Below are positions 56,955-64,000 of a stretch of DNA of 64,000 nt, piece by piece; position 1 is the first letter of the stretch; the number at the start of each line of letters is the position of its first letter. A program made the position numbers and the translations under genes. The DNA is taken from positions 93,504 to 157,503 of the forward strand of contig JAFXKI010000004.1 in the NCBI GenBank assembly GCA_017531845.1, given 5' to 3'. Below the pieces are notes generated by a model. The model had not been told where the DNA came from. It searched no databases and worked only from the letters and a program-made list of their open reading frames with translations. This DNA comes from Opitutales bacterium. Its GTDB lineage: Bacteria; Verrucomicrobiota; Verrucomicrobiia; Opitutales; UBA953.

Positions 56955-56971
56955 TTGGCACGCAATGTGCA
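56955..56971 (+). promoter_or_regulatory. Sigma-54-type -24/-12 promoter of groESL
   Basis: TTGGCACGCAATGTGCA matches YTGGCACG-N4-TTGCW with one mismatch (GTGC for TTGC). The -12 GC is 50 nt before the groES ATG, giving a leader of about 38 nt. No CIRCE element (TTAGCACTC-N9-GAGTGCTAA) is present. Confidence 0.62.
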
Positions 56972-57020
56972 TGTTTTTAGGGACACTTTTATTTTAAATC
57001 ACAATCTTACACATTCCAAT

Positions 57021-57356
57021 ATGAGCAAAGATAAAAAAGAAAAATGCTGCTGCAAAAAAAGCGGAGCATCCGTTAACGTCAAGCCGCTCGGCGATCGCGT
57101 TCTCTTGAAGCGTTGCGAATGCGCCGAGGAAATCAAGGGCGGAATCATTATTCCGGATTCGGCAAAAGAAAAACCGATGGAAGCCAAAGTCGTTGCGCTC
57201 GGCACCGGAAAGGTCGAAGACGGTAAGAAAGTCGAGTTCAATGTCGAAGTCGGCGATAAGGTTCTCATCGGAAAATATTCCGGAACGGAAGTTAAAATCG
57301 ACGACACGATGTACATTCTCGTGCGCGAAGACGAAATCCTCGCCGTGCTCGGATAA
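57021..57356 (+). CDS. groES: Co-chaperonin GroES with Cys-rich N-terminal tail
   Basis: The heptameric lid of the GroEL chamber. The family core runs from [12 protein letters not shown], through the mobile loop ([16 protein letters not shown]), to [11 protein letters not shown]. The protein is 111 residues, about 15 longer than usual, because of an N-terminal extension [15 protein letters not shown] with three consecutive cysteines, plus two more Cys in KRCECAEE. The start at 57021 follows the A/C-rich leader ACACATTCCAAT without a Shine-Dalgarno sequence. groEL follows after 46 bp. Confidence 0.95.
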   Translation: MSKDKKEKCCCKKSGASVNVKPLGDRVLLKRCECAEEIKGGIIIPDSAKEKPMEAKVVALGTGKVEDGKKVEFNVEVGDKVLIGKYSGTEVKIDDTMYILVREDEILAVLG

Positions 57357-57402
57357 TTTTTACGTTCCCGTCATTTAATTTTTTTAGAAAGAAATAAAAA
57401 CT

Positions 57403-59037
57403 ATGGCAAAAAAACAGATTCTTTTTGATGAAGCCGGTCGCCGCAAAATCCTCGCCGGCGTTCAGACGCTTGCGAAAGCCGTTAAAATCACGCTCGGACC
57501 GAAAGGCCGCAACGTGATGATCGACAAAAAATACGGCGCGCCGAAAGTGACCAAGGACGGTGTTTCCGTCGCGAAGGAAATCGAATTGGCGGACGCGTTT
57601 GAAAACATGGGTGCGCAAATGGTGCGCGAAGTCGCTTCCAAAACCGCCGATAAAGCAGGCGACGGCACGACGACTGCCACCGTTCTCGCCGAAGCCATTT
57701 ACAAAGAAGGCTTGAAGAGTGTTTCCGCCGGCGCGAACCCGATTTTTGTCAAGCGCGGGATCGATGCCGCTTGCGAAACCATCACGAAGGAACTCGCTTC
57801 CTCCGCGAAGAAAATTAAAAACAGCGACGAAATCAAGCAGGTCGCAACCGTTTCCGCCAATTGGGATGATTCCATCGGCTCCATTATTGCTGATGCGATG
57901 AGCAAAGTCGGCAAAGACGGAACGATTACCGTTGAAGAAGCCAAAACTATCGAAACAACCCTCGATGTCGTTGAAGGTATGCAGTTCGACAAGGGTTACC
58001 TTTCCCCGTATTTCTGCACGAACGCGGAATCCCTCGAATGTGTGCTCGATGATCCGTACTTGCTCCTCTTTGAGAAGAAAATTTCCTCGATGAAGGACTT
58101 GCTCCCGATTCTGCAGGAAGTCGCCAAAGCCGGAAAACCGCTCGTCATCGTCGCCGAAGATGTGGACGGCGAAGCGCTCGCAACTCTCGTCGTGAACAAG
58201 ATTCGCGGCACGATTAATGTTTGCGCGGTGAAAGCTCCGGGCTTCGGCGATCGCCGCAAAGCCATGATGGAAGACATCGCCATCCTCACGGGCGGGAAAT
58301 TCATCACGGAAGACCTCGGAATCAAGCTCGAAAGCATCACCATCGCCGATCTCGGCAAGGCAAAACGCGTTGTCGTCGATAAGGAAAATACGACGATTAT
58401 CGAAGGCGCCGGAAAATCTTCCGACATTCAAGGTCGCGTAAAGCTTATTCGCCGCCAAATCGAAGAGACCTCTTCCGATTACGATCGTGAAAAACTTCAG
58501 GAACGCCTCGCGAAGCTTGCCGGCGGGGTCGCCGTCATCAAGGTCGGCGCCGCTTCCGAAGCCGAACTCAAGGAAAAGAAAGATCGTGTTGACGACGCGC
58601 TCCACGCCACGCGCGCGGCTGTCGAAGAAGGTATCGTTCCCGGAGGCGGTGTTGCGCTTCTGCGCACGGCAAAAGCTGTGGACAAACTTATCGAAACCCT
58701 TGACGGGGACGCGAAAACGGGCGCGAAAATCGTTCGCCGTGCAATCGAAGAACCGCTTCGCACGCTCTGCGAAAACGCCGGTGTCGAAGGTTCGCTCATC
58801 GTGAAGGAAGTGCTCAAAGGAAAGGGCAATTTCGGCTACAACGTCGCAACGGATGTTTACGAAGATCTCGTCGCCGCCGGAGTCGTCGATCCTGCGAAGG
58901 TTACCCGCACTGCGATTGTTTCTGCAACGTCGGTTGCCTCGATGCTCCTCACGACGGAATGCCTCATTACGGATGTTCCCGAAGAGCCGAAAGCCGCGCC
59001 TGCAATGCCGGACGGCGGAATGGGCGGCATGTATTAA
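57403..59037 (+). CDS. groEL: Chaperonin GroEL
   Basis: The 544-residue Hsp60 subunit of the cytoplasmic folding chamber. [14 protein letters not shown] [28 protein letters not shown] with the ATP-hydrolysis aspartates, [16 protein letters not shown] and [15 protein letters not shown] are all present. The C-terminus is the Gly-Met-rich tail [16 protein letters not shown] before the ATG is a weak ribosome-binding site. It is co-transcribed with groES and ends at a GGGAACG-pair terminator. Only about one iterated word lies in the gene (about 58636). Confidence 0.98.
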   Translation: MAKKQILFDEAGRRKILAGVQTLAKAVKITLGPKGRNVMIDKKYGAPKVTKDGVSVAKEIELADAFENMGAQMVREVASKTADKAGDGTTTATVLAEAIYKEGLKSVSAGANPIFVKRGIDAACETITKELASSAKKIKNSDEIKQVATVSANWDDSIGSIIADAMSKVGKDGTITVEEAKTIETTLDVVEGMQFDKGYLSPYFCTNAESLECVLDDPYLLLFEKKISSMKDLLPILQEVAKAGKPLVIVAEDVDGEALATLVVNKIRGTINVCAVKAPGFGDRRKAMMEDIAILTGGKFITEDLGIKLESITIADLGKAKRVVVDKENTTIIEGAGKSSDIQGRVKLIRRQIEETSSDYDREKLQERLAKLAGGVAVIKVGAASEAELKEKKDRVDDALHATRAAVEEGIVPGGGVALLRTAKAVDKLIETLDGDAKTGAKIVRRAIEEPLRTLCENAGVEGSLIVKEVLKGKGNFGYNVATDVYEDLVAAGVVDPAKVTRTAIVSATSVASMLLTTECLITDVPEEPKAAPAMPDGGMGGMY

Positions 59038-59063
59038 GAGAGGTTAGAGATTTGCCTTAAGAA

Positions 59064-59102
59064 GAGCGTTCCCGTGGCGAAAGTCGCGGGAACGCTTTTT
59101 CA
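59064..59102. terminator. Inverted GGGAACG-pair terminator after groEL
   Basis: GAGCGTTCCCGTG, loop, GTCGCGGGAACGCTTTTT. Two further direct copies, about 6 bases apart, lie just downstream at 59103-59116. Confidence 0.85.
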
Positions 59103-59145
59103 ATTTGCGCGAGGGAACGGGAACGCATAAAGTTTTCCTCCGAAA

Positions 59146-60123
59146 ATGTCCCGTAAACAAAATCACCAAAACCTCATCGAGCAAATGCATTCCAAAGAAT
59201 GGCGTGCGTTGCCGCAAAATGTGGTTTTGAGCGGAGATACAAAATCCGGAAAACGGCAACGGGTTTATGAGATTTTGAGAAAATTTTCCGTGGCGCTTCT
59301 TGTAGGCGGGATCGCATCGTTGCTGGCGTATGTTTGGATTGACATGATGTCCGGGCTTTCGGATGAAGAAAAAAATCCGGTAGCGGTGCATTTTGAAAAT
59401 AACGGCGGCTTGTTGGACGAAGCGTGGTTCCGCGCGTGGACGGAATTTGATGAAAACGAGGCTCCGAACCTTCATCATCTGCGCAATCGCTTGCTGGCGC
59501 ATCCGCAAATTTACGCGGCGAGAGTTTTGAGGCATCCGGACGGAATGTTGCGTATTGATGTTTTAGAGCGGAAGCCGATTGCCCGCTTGGAAGATGATGA
59601 TTCGGGAGTGCGCTTTGTCGCGGCAGACGGTGTCGTTTTTTCGTCCGACGCGTGGGCTGTGCGCCAAAGCGGCTTGCCGATATTGCGGGATGTTCGCCTT
59701 GCGATTGATGCAAAAACGGGTTTTGACTGCGTTCCCGTTATGGCGAAATTGGCTGATTTTATCGAGACGGCGCGCACCTCTTACCGTAAATTATTTGAAG
59801 AGTGGGACACGATTTCGTTGCGTGATTTCCCGTCGGACGAGCGGGATATTGCTCGCCCGTGGTCGTTGATTAGCGTGGTGCCGTTCGCGGCAGTTCAAAA
59901 TCCGGGACACGCCAAAATTAGGGAATACGTTTTTTCGGCAACGCGTTTTCGTGAAGATTTGAAATTGCTTGCTTCTGCACGGGCAAACGGGACGTGGGAT
60001 ATGGTTTTAAGCGCACCGACGCGCGCTCCCGCGTACCGTGTTTTATTTATTACCAACCGGAAAAACCCGATGAAGGAATTTCGCGAAATGCGACTGATTC
60101 CTCTTTCGGCGGAGAATCCGTAA
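59146..60123 (+). CDS. ftsQ: Cell division protein FtsQ/DivIB-like
   Basis: A 325-residue bitopic membrane protein: about 45 cytoplasmic residues, one membrane segment (about 46-67), then a periplasmic region. A POTRA-like part has LLAHPQIYAARVLRHPDGMLRIDVLERKPIARL, the usual FtsQ pattern, followed by FVAADGVVFSSD. FtsQ links early and late divisome proteins. Sequence identity to classic FtsQ looks low, but its position directly before ftsA and ftsZ supports the call. ftsA starts 15 bp after its stop. Confidence 0.83.
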   Translation: MSRKQNHQNLIEQMHSKEWRALPQNVVLSGDTKSGKRQRVYEILRKFSVALLVGGIASLLAYVWIDMMSGLSDEEKNPVAVHFENNGGLLDEAWFRAWTEFDENEAPNLHHLRNRLLAHPQIYAARVLRHPDGMLRIDVLERKPIARLEDDDSGVRFVAADGVVFSSDAWAVRQSGLPILRDVRLAIDAKTGFDCVPVMAKLADFIETARTSYRKLFEEWDTISLRDFPSDERDIARPWSLISVVPFAAVQNPGHAKIREYVFSATRFREDLKLLASARANGTWDMVLSAPTRAPAYRVLFITNRKNPMKEFREMRLIPLSAENP

Positions 60124-60138
60124 TTTGAGGAAATTTCC

Positions 60139-61353
60139 ATGGCACAGGACAATATTTTAGCGGTGATTGATATCGGCAGCGCGGAAACAAAAGTGCTCAT
60201 TGTCGATTTGGAGCCGCAGTTGCAGGTTATCGGTGCTTTTTGTGCGAAAACCGAAGGGATGCGCAAAGGAGAAATCGTCAATCTCGGCGCATTGAAGGAA
60301 AGCGTGCATTCGGCAATTCGGCAGGCGGAGAAAATGGCGGGTGCGGCGCGGCGCGTTCGCGGTGCCTGTCTCGCCGTTTCGGGAGCTTTGGTAGGCGGAT
60401 TTTCGGTGACGGGGCTGACGAGCGTGAAAAGCGGCTGTGTGCGCGCGGAAGATAAAGAGGCAGCGCGTGACGATGCTTTTTCCGCGTGCATTCACCGCGT
60501 TCCCGAAAACCGTCACATCGTCCAACATCTTTTGCGCCGGTATCTGCTCGACCGACGGGAACGGGAAGAGCCGCTCGGACTGAGCGGGAAAGAATTAACT
60601 TACGATTTGTGGGTCATTGATGCGGACGATACGTATCTGACGGAGCTTTACCAGATTCCGAACCGCTACGGAATGGCAGTGCGCGGGCTTTTCCCCGCCT
60701 CGCTTGCTTCGGCGGAGGCAATTCGCACGTTTGCCCAAATTATGGATGACAACCGCCTCGTCATCGATATCGGAGCGGGAACGTCGGATTTTGTGTTGTT
60801 CCGCGACGGAGCGGTCGTTTGCACGGGCGTTATTCCCGTGGGCGGCGAGCACATCACCAATGATATGTCGCTCGGTTTGCAAATCAGCAAAGAAGATGCC
60901 GAGCGGCTGAAAATCAAATACGGGAACGCTTATGCACGGGAAGGCGATAACGTGTTTGCGGAAATTGATCTCGATTCGTTCGATGGCGAGCTCAAAGGTT
61001 TTTCTAAGCATGTTTCCCGTTACAAAATGGAATTGATTACGGAAGTGCGCCTGCGAGAGCTGTTCACTTTGATTTCGAAAAAAATCAATGTTGAGTCGGC
61101 ATTTTCCGGAACGGTTTTTCTCACGGGAGGGACCGCTCAAATGGAAGGAATCGGGAAATTGGCAAGTTCTATTTTCGGGAACGCGGAAGTCCGCATCGGT
61201 GAGCCGAGCCTCAGCTTTGCCCGTGCTTATGCGGAACCGAAGTATTCTACGGTTGTAGGTTTGGCAAAACTTTATCGGGATTCGCAGGCAAAATCCGCCG
61301 AGCGAGACGTAAAGGTCGGATGGTTTCGCCGGCTTTTTCGCGAAATATTTTAG
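60139..61353 (+). CDS. ftsA: Cell division protein FtsA
   Basis: An actin-fold ATPase of 404 residues that tethers FtsZ to the membrane. Phosphate loops VIDIGSAETKVLI and LVIDIGAGTSDFVLF, the 1C-domain region and VFLTGGTAQMEGIGKLA are clear. The C-terminus VGWFRRLFREIF is an amphipathic helix, the known FtsA membrane-targeting sequence. It is in an operon with ftsQ upstream and ftsZ 31 bp downstream. Confidence 0.94.
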   Translation: MAQDNILAVIDIGSAETKVLIVDLEPQLQVIGAFCAKTEGMRKGEIVNLGALKESVHSAIRQAEKMAGAARRVRGACLAVSGALVGGFSVTGLTSVKSGCVRAEDKEAARDDAFSACIHRVPENRHIVQHLLRRYLLDRREREEPLGLSGKELTYDLWVIDADDTYLTELYQIPNRYGMAVRGLFPASLASAEAIRTFAQIMDDNRLVIDIGAGTSDFVLFRDGAVVCTGVIPVGGEHITNDMSLGLQISKEDAERLKIKYGNAYAREGDNVFAEIDLDSFDGELKGFSKHVSRYKMELITEVRLRELFTLISKKINVESAFSGTVFLTGGTAQMEGIGKLASSIFGNAEVRIGEPSLSFARAYAEPKYSTVVGLAKLYRDSQAKSAERDVKVGWFRRLFREIF

Positions 61354-61384
61354 CCGTGCGGTTTAATCTGTAAAAAACAACGAG

Positions 61385-62704
61385 ATGGAAAATTTTGAAA
61401 ATAAACCGTCGGAAACGAACGGGAATGCAAATCCTCCGGGCGAATTCTCAGAAGCGGGAACGCCGGCTCCCGCTTCGCCGCCGTTGCGCCTGAAAGTGGT
61501 CGGCGTCGGCAGCGCGGCGACGCGCACCGTGGCGCGCCTTTGCGAGGCAAAAATTTTTGCGGCGGAATTTATTGCCGTGGACACCAGTGCGGCGGAACTC
61601 GCGGCTCTTGAACGCTTCGGCGTAAAAACGGTTTTAATCGGAGAAACGATTACCGGAGGAAGCGGCGCGGGAATGGATGCTATGCGCGGCGCGGCGGCGG
61701 CAAAAGCTTCGGAAGAAACGCTTCGCTCCATGCTCGCGGGAACGGATTTGCTCATTCTCATTGCGTCGCTCGGACGCGGTACGGGTAGCGGCGCATCTGT
61801 CGAAGTCGCTAATCTCGCGCGCGAAATCGGCTTGGTTTCCGTGTGTTTCGCAACTACTCCGTTTGCGTGGGAAGGCGCAAAGTCCACGGAGCAGGCCTCG
61901 CTTGCGATCGATGCTTTGCATGCGAACAGTAATGCGTTTATCCTGATTGAAAACAATCTGATTGCGCAGGCGGTTGCCTCCGGCGGCAGTTTCTCGGAAG
62001 GATTCAAAATTTCGGATCGCTGGATTGAAAGCGGCGTTTCATCCTGTTGCCGAATGCTTTTGAACACGACCGGGCGCATGCGCGTGGATTTGGCGGCGTT
62101 TCGCAATCTTTTCCCGGCGGTGGGAACGCGCACGCTGTTTTCCGTAGGCTTCGGGAGCGGCGGGAACGCGCAGGAAGACGCGTTGACGGAGCTTTTCCGT
62201 TGCCCGCTTTTGAAAACGCGCACCTCCGTGGCGGGAACGGCGGAAACCTTGGCGATTCACATCGAAACGGGCGTGGAGCCGCAACTCGCGTTTGTCAGCG
62301 AAACGGCACAACGCGTGAAAAACCGCTTCGGAGGCGATTTGCGGACGCTTCCGAGCTATGCCGTGAATCCGGCTCTCGGCGATCGCCTGGAAATTTGCGT
62401 TTTCGGCGCGGCGGGGATTCGTGAAGCTTCACGCGTTGTCCGCAAAAAACCGAAAAAAGAGGCTTCGGACGCCATGCCCGGAGGCGTGCTCGTGCTAAAT
62501 TCGGACGATGCGGACGGGAACGATTTTGATCGTGAAGAACCCGGTCTTGGGCTCGATGACCGCCGCGGCGGATTTGCGGATACGCGCAGTCGCCTTTTTG
62601 AAGGAAAAGATTTGGACACGCCGACGTATATCCGCAAGCAAATCAATCTCGATAAAACGCTCGCAAAAAAGAAAAAAGAATTCGGGAGTTTGCGTAAAAG
62701 CTGA
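61385..62704 (+). CDS. ftsZ: Divergent cell division protein FtsZ
   Basis: A 439-residue tubulin-fold protein. It aligns with FtsZ along its length: KVVGVGSAATRTVARL for the usual GVGGGGGNAV, GRGTGSG (130-136) for GGGTGTG, and TPFAWEGAKS for KPFxFEG. In the catalytic T7 loop, usually NxDFxD, it has R233, D235 and A238, so two of the three conserved polar residues, including the second catalytic aspartate, are gone. The C-terminal FtsA-binding peptide DTPTYIRKQ is kept, followed by a basic tail. GTP hydrolysis is probably weak or altered; polymerisation may still occur. queA follows after 6 bp. Confidence 0.9.
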   Translation: MENFENKPSETNGNANPPGEFSEAGTPAPASPPLRLKVVGVGSAATRTVARLCEAKIFAAEFIAVDTSAAELAALERFGVKTVLIGETITGGSGAGMDAMRGAAAAKASEETLRSMLAGTDLLILIASLGRGTGSGASVEVANLAREIGLVSVCFATTPFAWEGAKSTEQASLAIDALHANSNAFILIENNLIAQAVASGGSFSEGFKISDRWIESGVSSCCRMLLNTTGRMRVDLAAFRNLFPAVGTRTLFSVGFGSGGNAQEDALTELFRCPLLKTRTSVAGTAETLAIHIETGVEPQLAFVSETAQRVKNRFGGDLRTLPSYAVNPALGDRLEICVFGAAGIREASRVVRKKPKKEASDAMPGGVLVLNSDDADGNDFDREEPGLGLDDRRGGFADTRSRLFEGKDLDTPTYIRKQINLDKTLAKKKKEFGSLRKS

Positions 62705-62710
62705 TGCGCC

Positions 62711-63814
62711 ATGGACGTTGAACTTTTCAATTACGAGCTTCCGCCCGAGCTCATTGCGCAGACACCGGCGGCGCGGCGCGAAGAATCGAGACTCCTCGTC
62801 GTAAATCGCCGCACGGGAACGTTTTCTCATCATATTTTTGCGGATTTGCCGAATCTGATTCCTGCGGGAACGCGGCTTTTCCGAAACGATGCCGCCGTTT
62901 TGCAGGCACGCCTTGCGGGAACGCGAGAAACGGGCGGAAAAGTCGAATGCCTGCTTTTGCGTCCGGGCGAAATTCCTACGCGCTGGTGGTGCCTGCTCAA
63001 GCCGGGAAAGAAAGCCGCATCGGGGACTTTCGGTGTTCCCGGCGTTTATCGGGCACGCGTTATTGACAAGGAAATTTGCGAAGAGGGCGGCGGCGAATAT
63101 CTTGTCGAATTTGAAATGCCCGGCGGGAAAAGTGTGCTTGACGTTGCCGCCGAAATCGGAAAACTCCCGCTCCCGCCTTATATCGAGCGCTCCCGCCCGC
63201 AGGGACAGGATTTTTCCGCGCTGGACAAAGAACGTTATCAGACGGTTTACGCGCGCCGCGAAGAACCCGTAGCCGCCGCCGCGCCGACCGCCGGTTTACA
63301 TTTCTCGGACGCGCTTTTGAAAAAATTGCAGGAAAAGGGAACGCGGATGTTTGACCTGACTCTCCATGTCGGGCTCGGCACATTTCAACCCATAAAATCA
63401 GCGACGATTGAAGGGCATTCCATTCACAAGGAATTTTACACGATTCCGGCGGGAACGCGTTGCGAACTGGAGCGGGAAGACCTTGCCGCGCCGCGACTCG
63501 CCGTCGGCACAACCAGCTTGCGCGCGATGGAGGATTTTACGCGCCGCCGGGCGGCGGGCGACCCGCTGATTCCGCCGTCGGGAAGTGTTGCCGCAACTGC
63601 CGGAATTTACATTTATCCGCCGTCGAAAATTTTGTCGGCAGAGATGATGATTACGAATTTCCACCTGCCGAAATCGACGCTGATGTGTCTGGTTTCGTCG
63701 TTTCTTACGCCGGATTCAACCGCAGGAATCGCGTGGCTCAAAGAACTTTACGTTGAAGCCGTGCGGGAACGCTACCGCTTTTACAGCTACGGCGACGCCA
63801 TGCTGATTTTGTAA
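62711..63814 (+). CDS. queA: S-adenosylmethionine:tRNA ribosyltransferase-isomerase
   Basis: It makes epoxyqueuosine at position 34 of Asn, Asp, His and Tyr tRNAs. The 367-residue protein shows FNYELPPELIAQTPAARREESRLL, RLFRNDAAVLQARL, ERYQTVYAR, AAPTAGLHFS and TNFHLPKSTL, all standard QueA signatures. It starts 6 bp after ftsZ, so it is read from the division operon, an unusual partner. A GGGAACG-pair terminator closes the operon. Confidence 0.96.
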   Translation: MDVELFNYELPPELIAQTPAARREESRLLVVNRRTGTFSHHIFADLPNLIPAGTRLFRNDAAVLQARLAGTRETGGKVECLLLRPGEIPTRWWCLLKPGKKAASGTFGVPGVYRARVIDKEICEEGGGEYLVEFEMPGGKSVLDVAAEIGKLPLPPYIERSRPQGQDFSALDKERYQTVYARREEPVAAAAPTAGLHFSDALLKKLQEKGTRMFDLTLHVGLGTFQPIKSATIEGHSIHKEFYTIPAGTRCELEREDLAAPRLAVGTTSLRAMEDFTRRRAAGDPLIPPSGSVAATAGIYIYPPSKILSAEMMITNFHLPKSTLMCLVSSFLTPDSTAGIAWLKELYVEAVRERYRFYSYGDAMLIL

Positions 63815-63822
63815 ATTTTTTG

Positions 63823-63875
63823 AAAAAAAACGTTCCCGCCAAAAACGACTTTCGCCGTGCGGGAACGTTTTTTAT
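63823..63875. terminator. Inverted GGGAACG-pair terminator after queA
   Basis: AAAAAAAACGTTCCCGCC, a long loop, GTGCGGGAACGTTTTTTAT. It closes the ftsQAZ-queA transcript. Confidence 0.85.
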
Positions 63876-63883
63876 TTGACGGG

Positions 63884-64000
63884 ATGTTTTTAAACACTAC
63901 TTTCACGGTTGTGTTTTATATCTCGAAATTATTTTGCGCGTGTTGCATTGCTTTTATCGGCTTTTGCCTTCCGCTTGAAGCGGGAACGTTTTTCCGGGGA
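63884..64000 (+). CDS. Possible start of a membrane or exported protein, cut by the window edge
   Basis: An ATG at 63884 opens a frame of 39 codons that is still open at the window end. The encoded peptide is hydrophobic and Cys-rich (VVFYISKLFCACCIAFIGF) and could be a signal or membrane segment. No clear ribosome-binding site is seen, so this is only a possibility. One GGGAACG copy lies near the end. Confidence 0.25.
   Translation, partial: MFLNTTFTVVFYISKLFCACCIAFIGFCLPLEAGTFFRG

Noticed and set aside
56914..57020. CIRCE operator for HrcA before groES
   Set aside because: No TTAGCACTC-N9-GAGTGCTAA or close variant is present before groES or dnaK.

Overview
The window looks like chromosome from a Gram-negative, moderately GC-rich member of the Verrucomicrobiota (PVC superphylum), probably near the Opitutales. 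This placement is inferred, since no rRNA gene is present. Supporting signs are an autotransporter barrel beside a PEP-CTERM surface protein with beta-strand passenger repeats, a very long chlamydia-like GreA, a strongly divergent FtsZ next to FtsQ and FtsA, and TolB, TolQ and SurA envelope proteins. Almost everything is housekeeping. I see no insertion sequence, prophage, CRISPR array or integrase.

Layout: an autotransporter C-terminal part (2-2911); htpG; a tilS-ftsH-surA-like operon on the minus strand; gltX, a polyprenyl synthase, ddl and a secreted glycoside-hydrolase-like protein; ptsN-clc; slyD, long greA, a TolQ-type channel, hisI and a uracil-DNA glycosylase; dnaK; mtaB, argJ, tolB and mrp; a purine block (purF, tRNA-Phe, purN, prmA, purH, tRNA-Thr); argC; a giant S6-peptidase/PEP-CTERM protein; fabD, eno, a MATE transporter and mutS; thioredoxin-like and DUF3592 proteins; fur divergent from a TPR protein with a second TolQ; ispH; groES-groEL; ftsQ-ftsA-ftsZ-queA.

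The most striking signal is not a gene. A non-palindromic word, GGGAACG (usually CGGGAACG, often GCGGGAACGC), is scattered on both strands through genes and intergenic DNA. I counted about 41 copies in the first 10 kb and 23 in the last 4.9 kb, against roughly one per 8 kb expected for any 7-mer on both strands. It occurs in all six reading-frame relations to genes, and inverted pairs of it form the stems of at least eight terminators. This is the architecture of the DNA-uptake sequences of Neisseriaceae and Pasteurellaceae, here apparently in an unrelated phylum.

A second signal is that all three chaperone transcription units (htpG, dnaK, groESL), and no other gene start I examined, have a near-perfect sigma-54 -24/-12 element upstream. 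For htpG and dnaK it is so close that the mRNA would be almost leaderless. Intergenic regions also carry heptad-periodic repeats and a modular 10-bp CACGGAT-type repeat. Individual proteins with odd features are an FtsZ lacking catalytic T7-loop residues, a family-4-like UDG missing two Fe-S cysteines, a GroES with a Cys-rich N-terminal tail, and an IgA-protease-like domain on a PEP-CTERM anchor.
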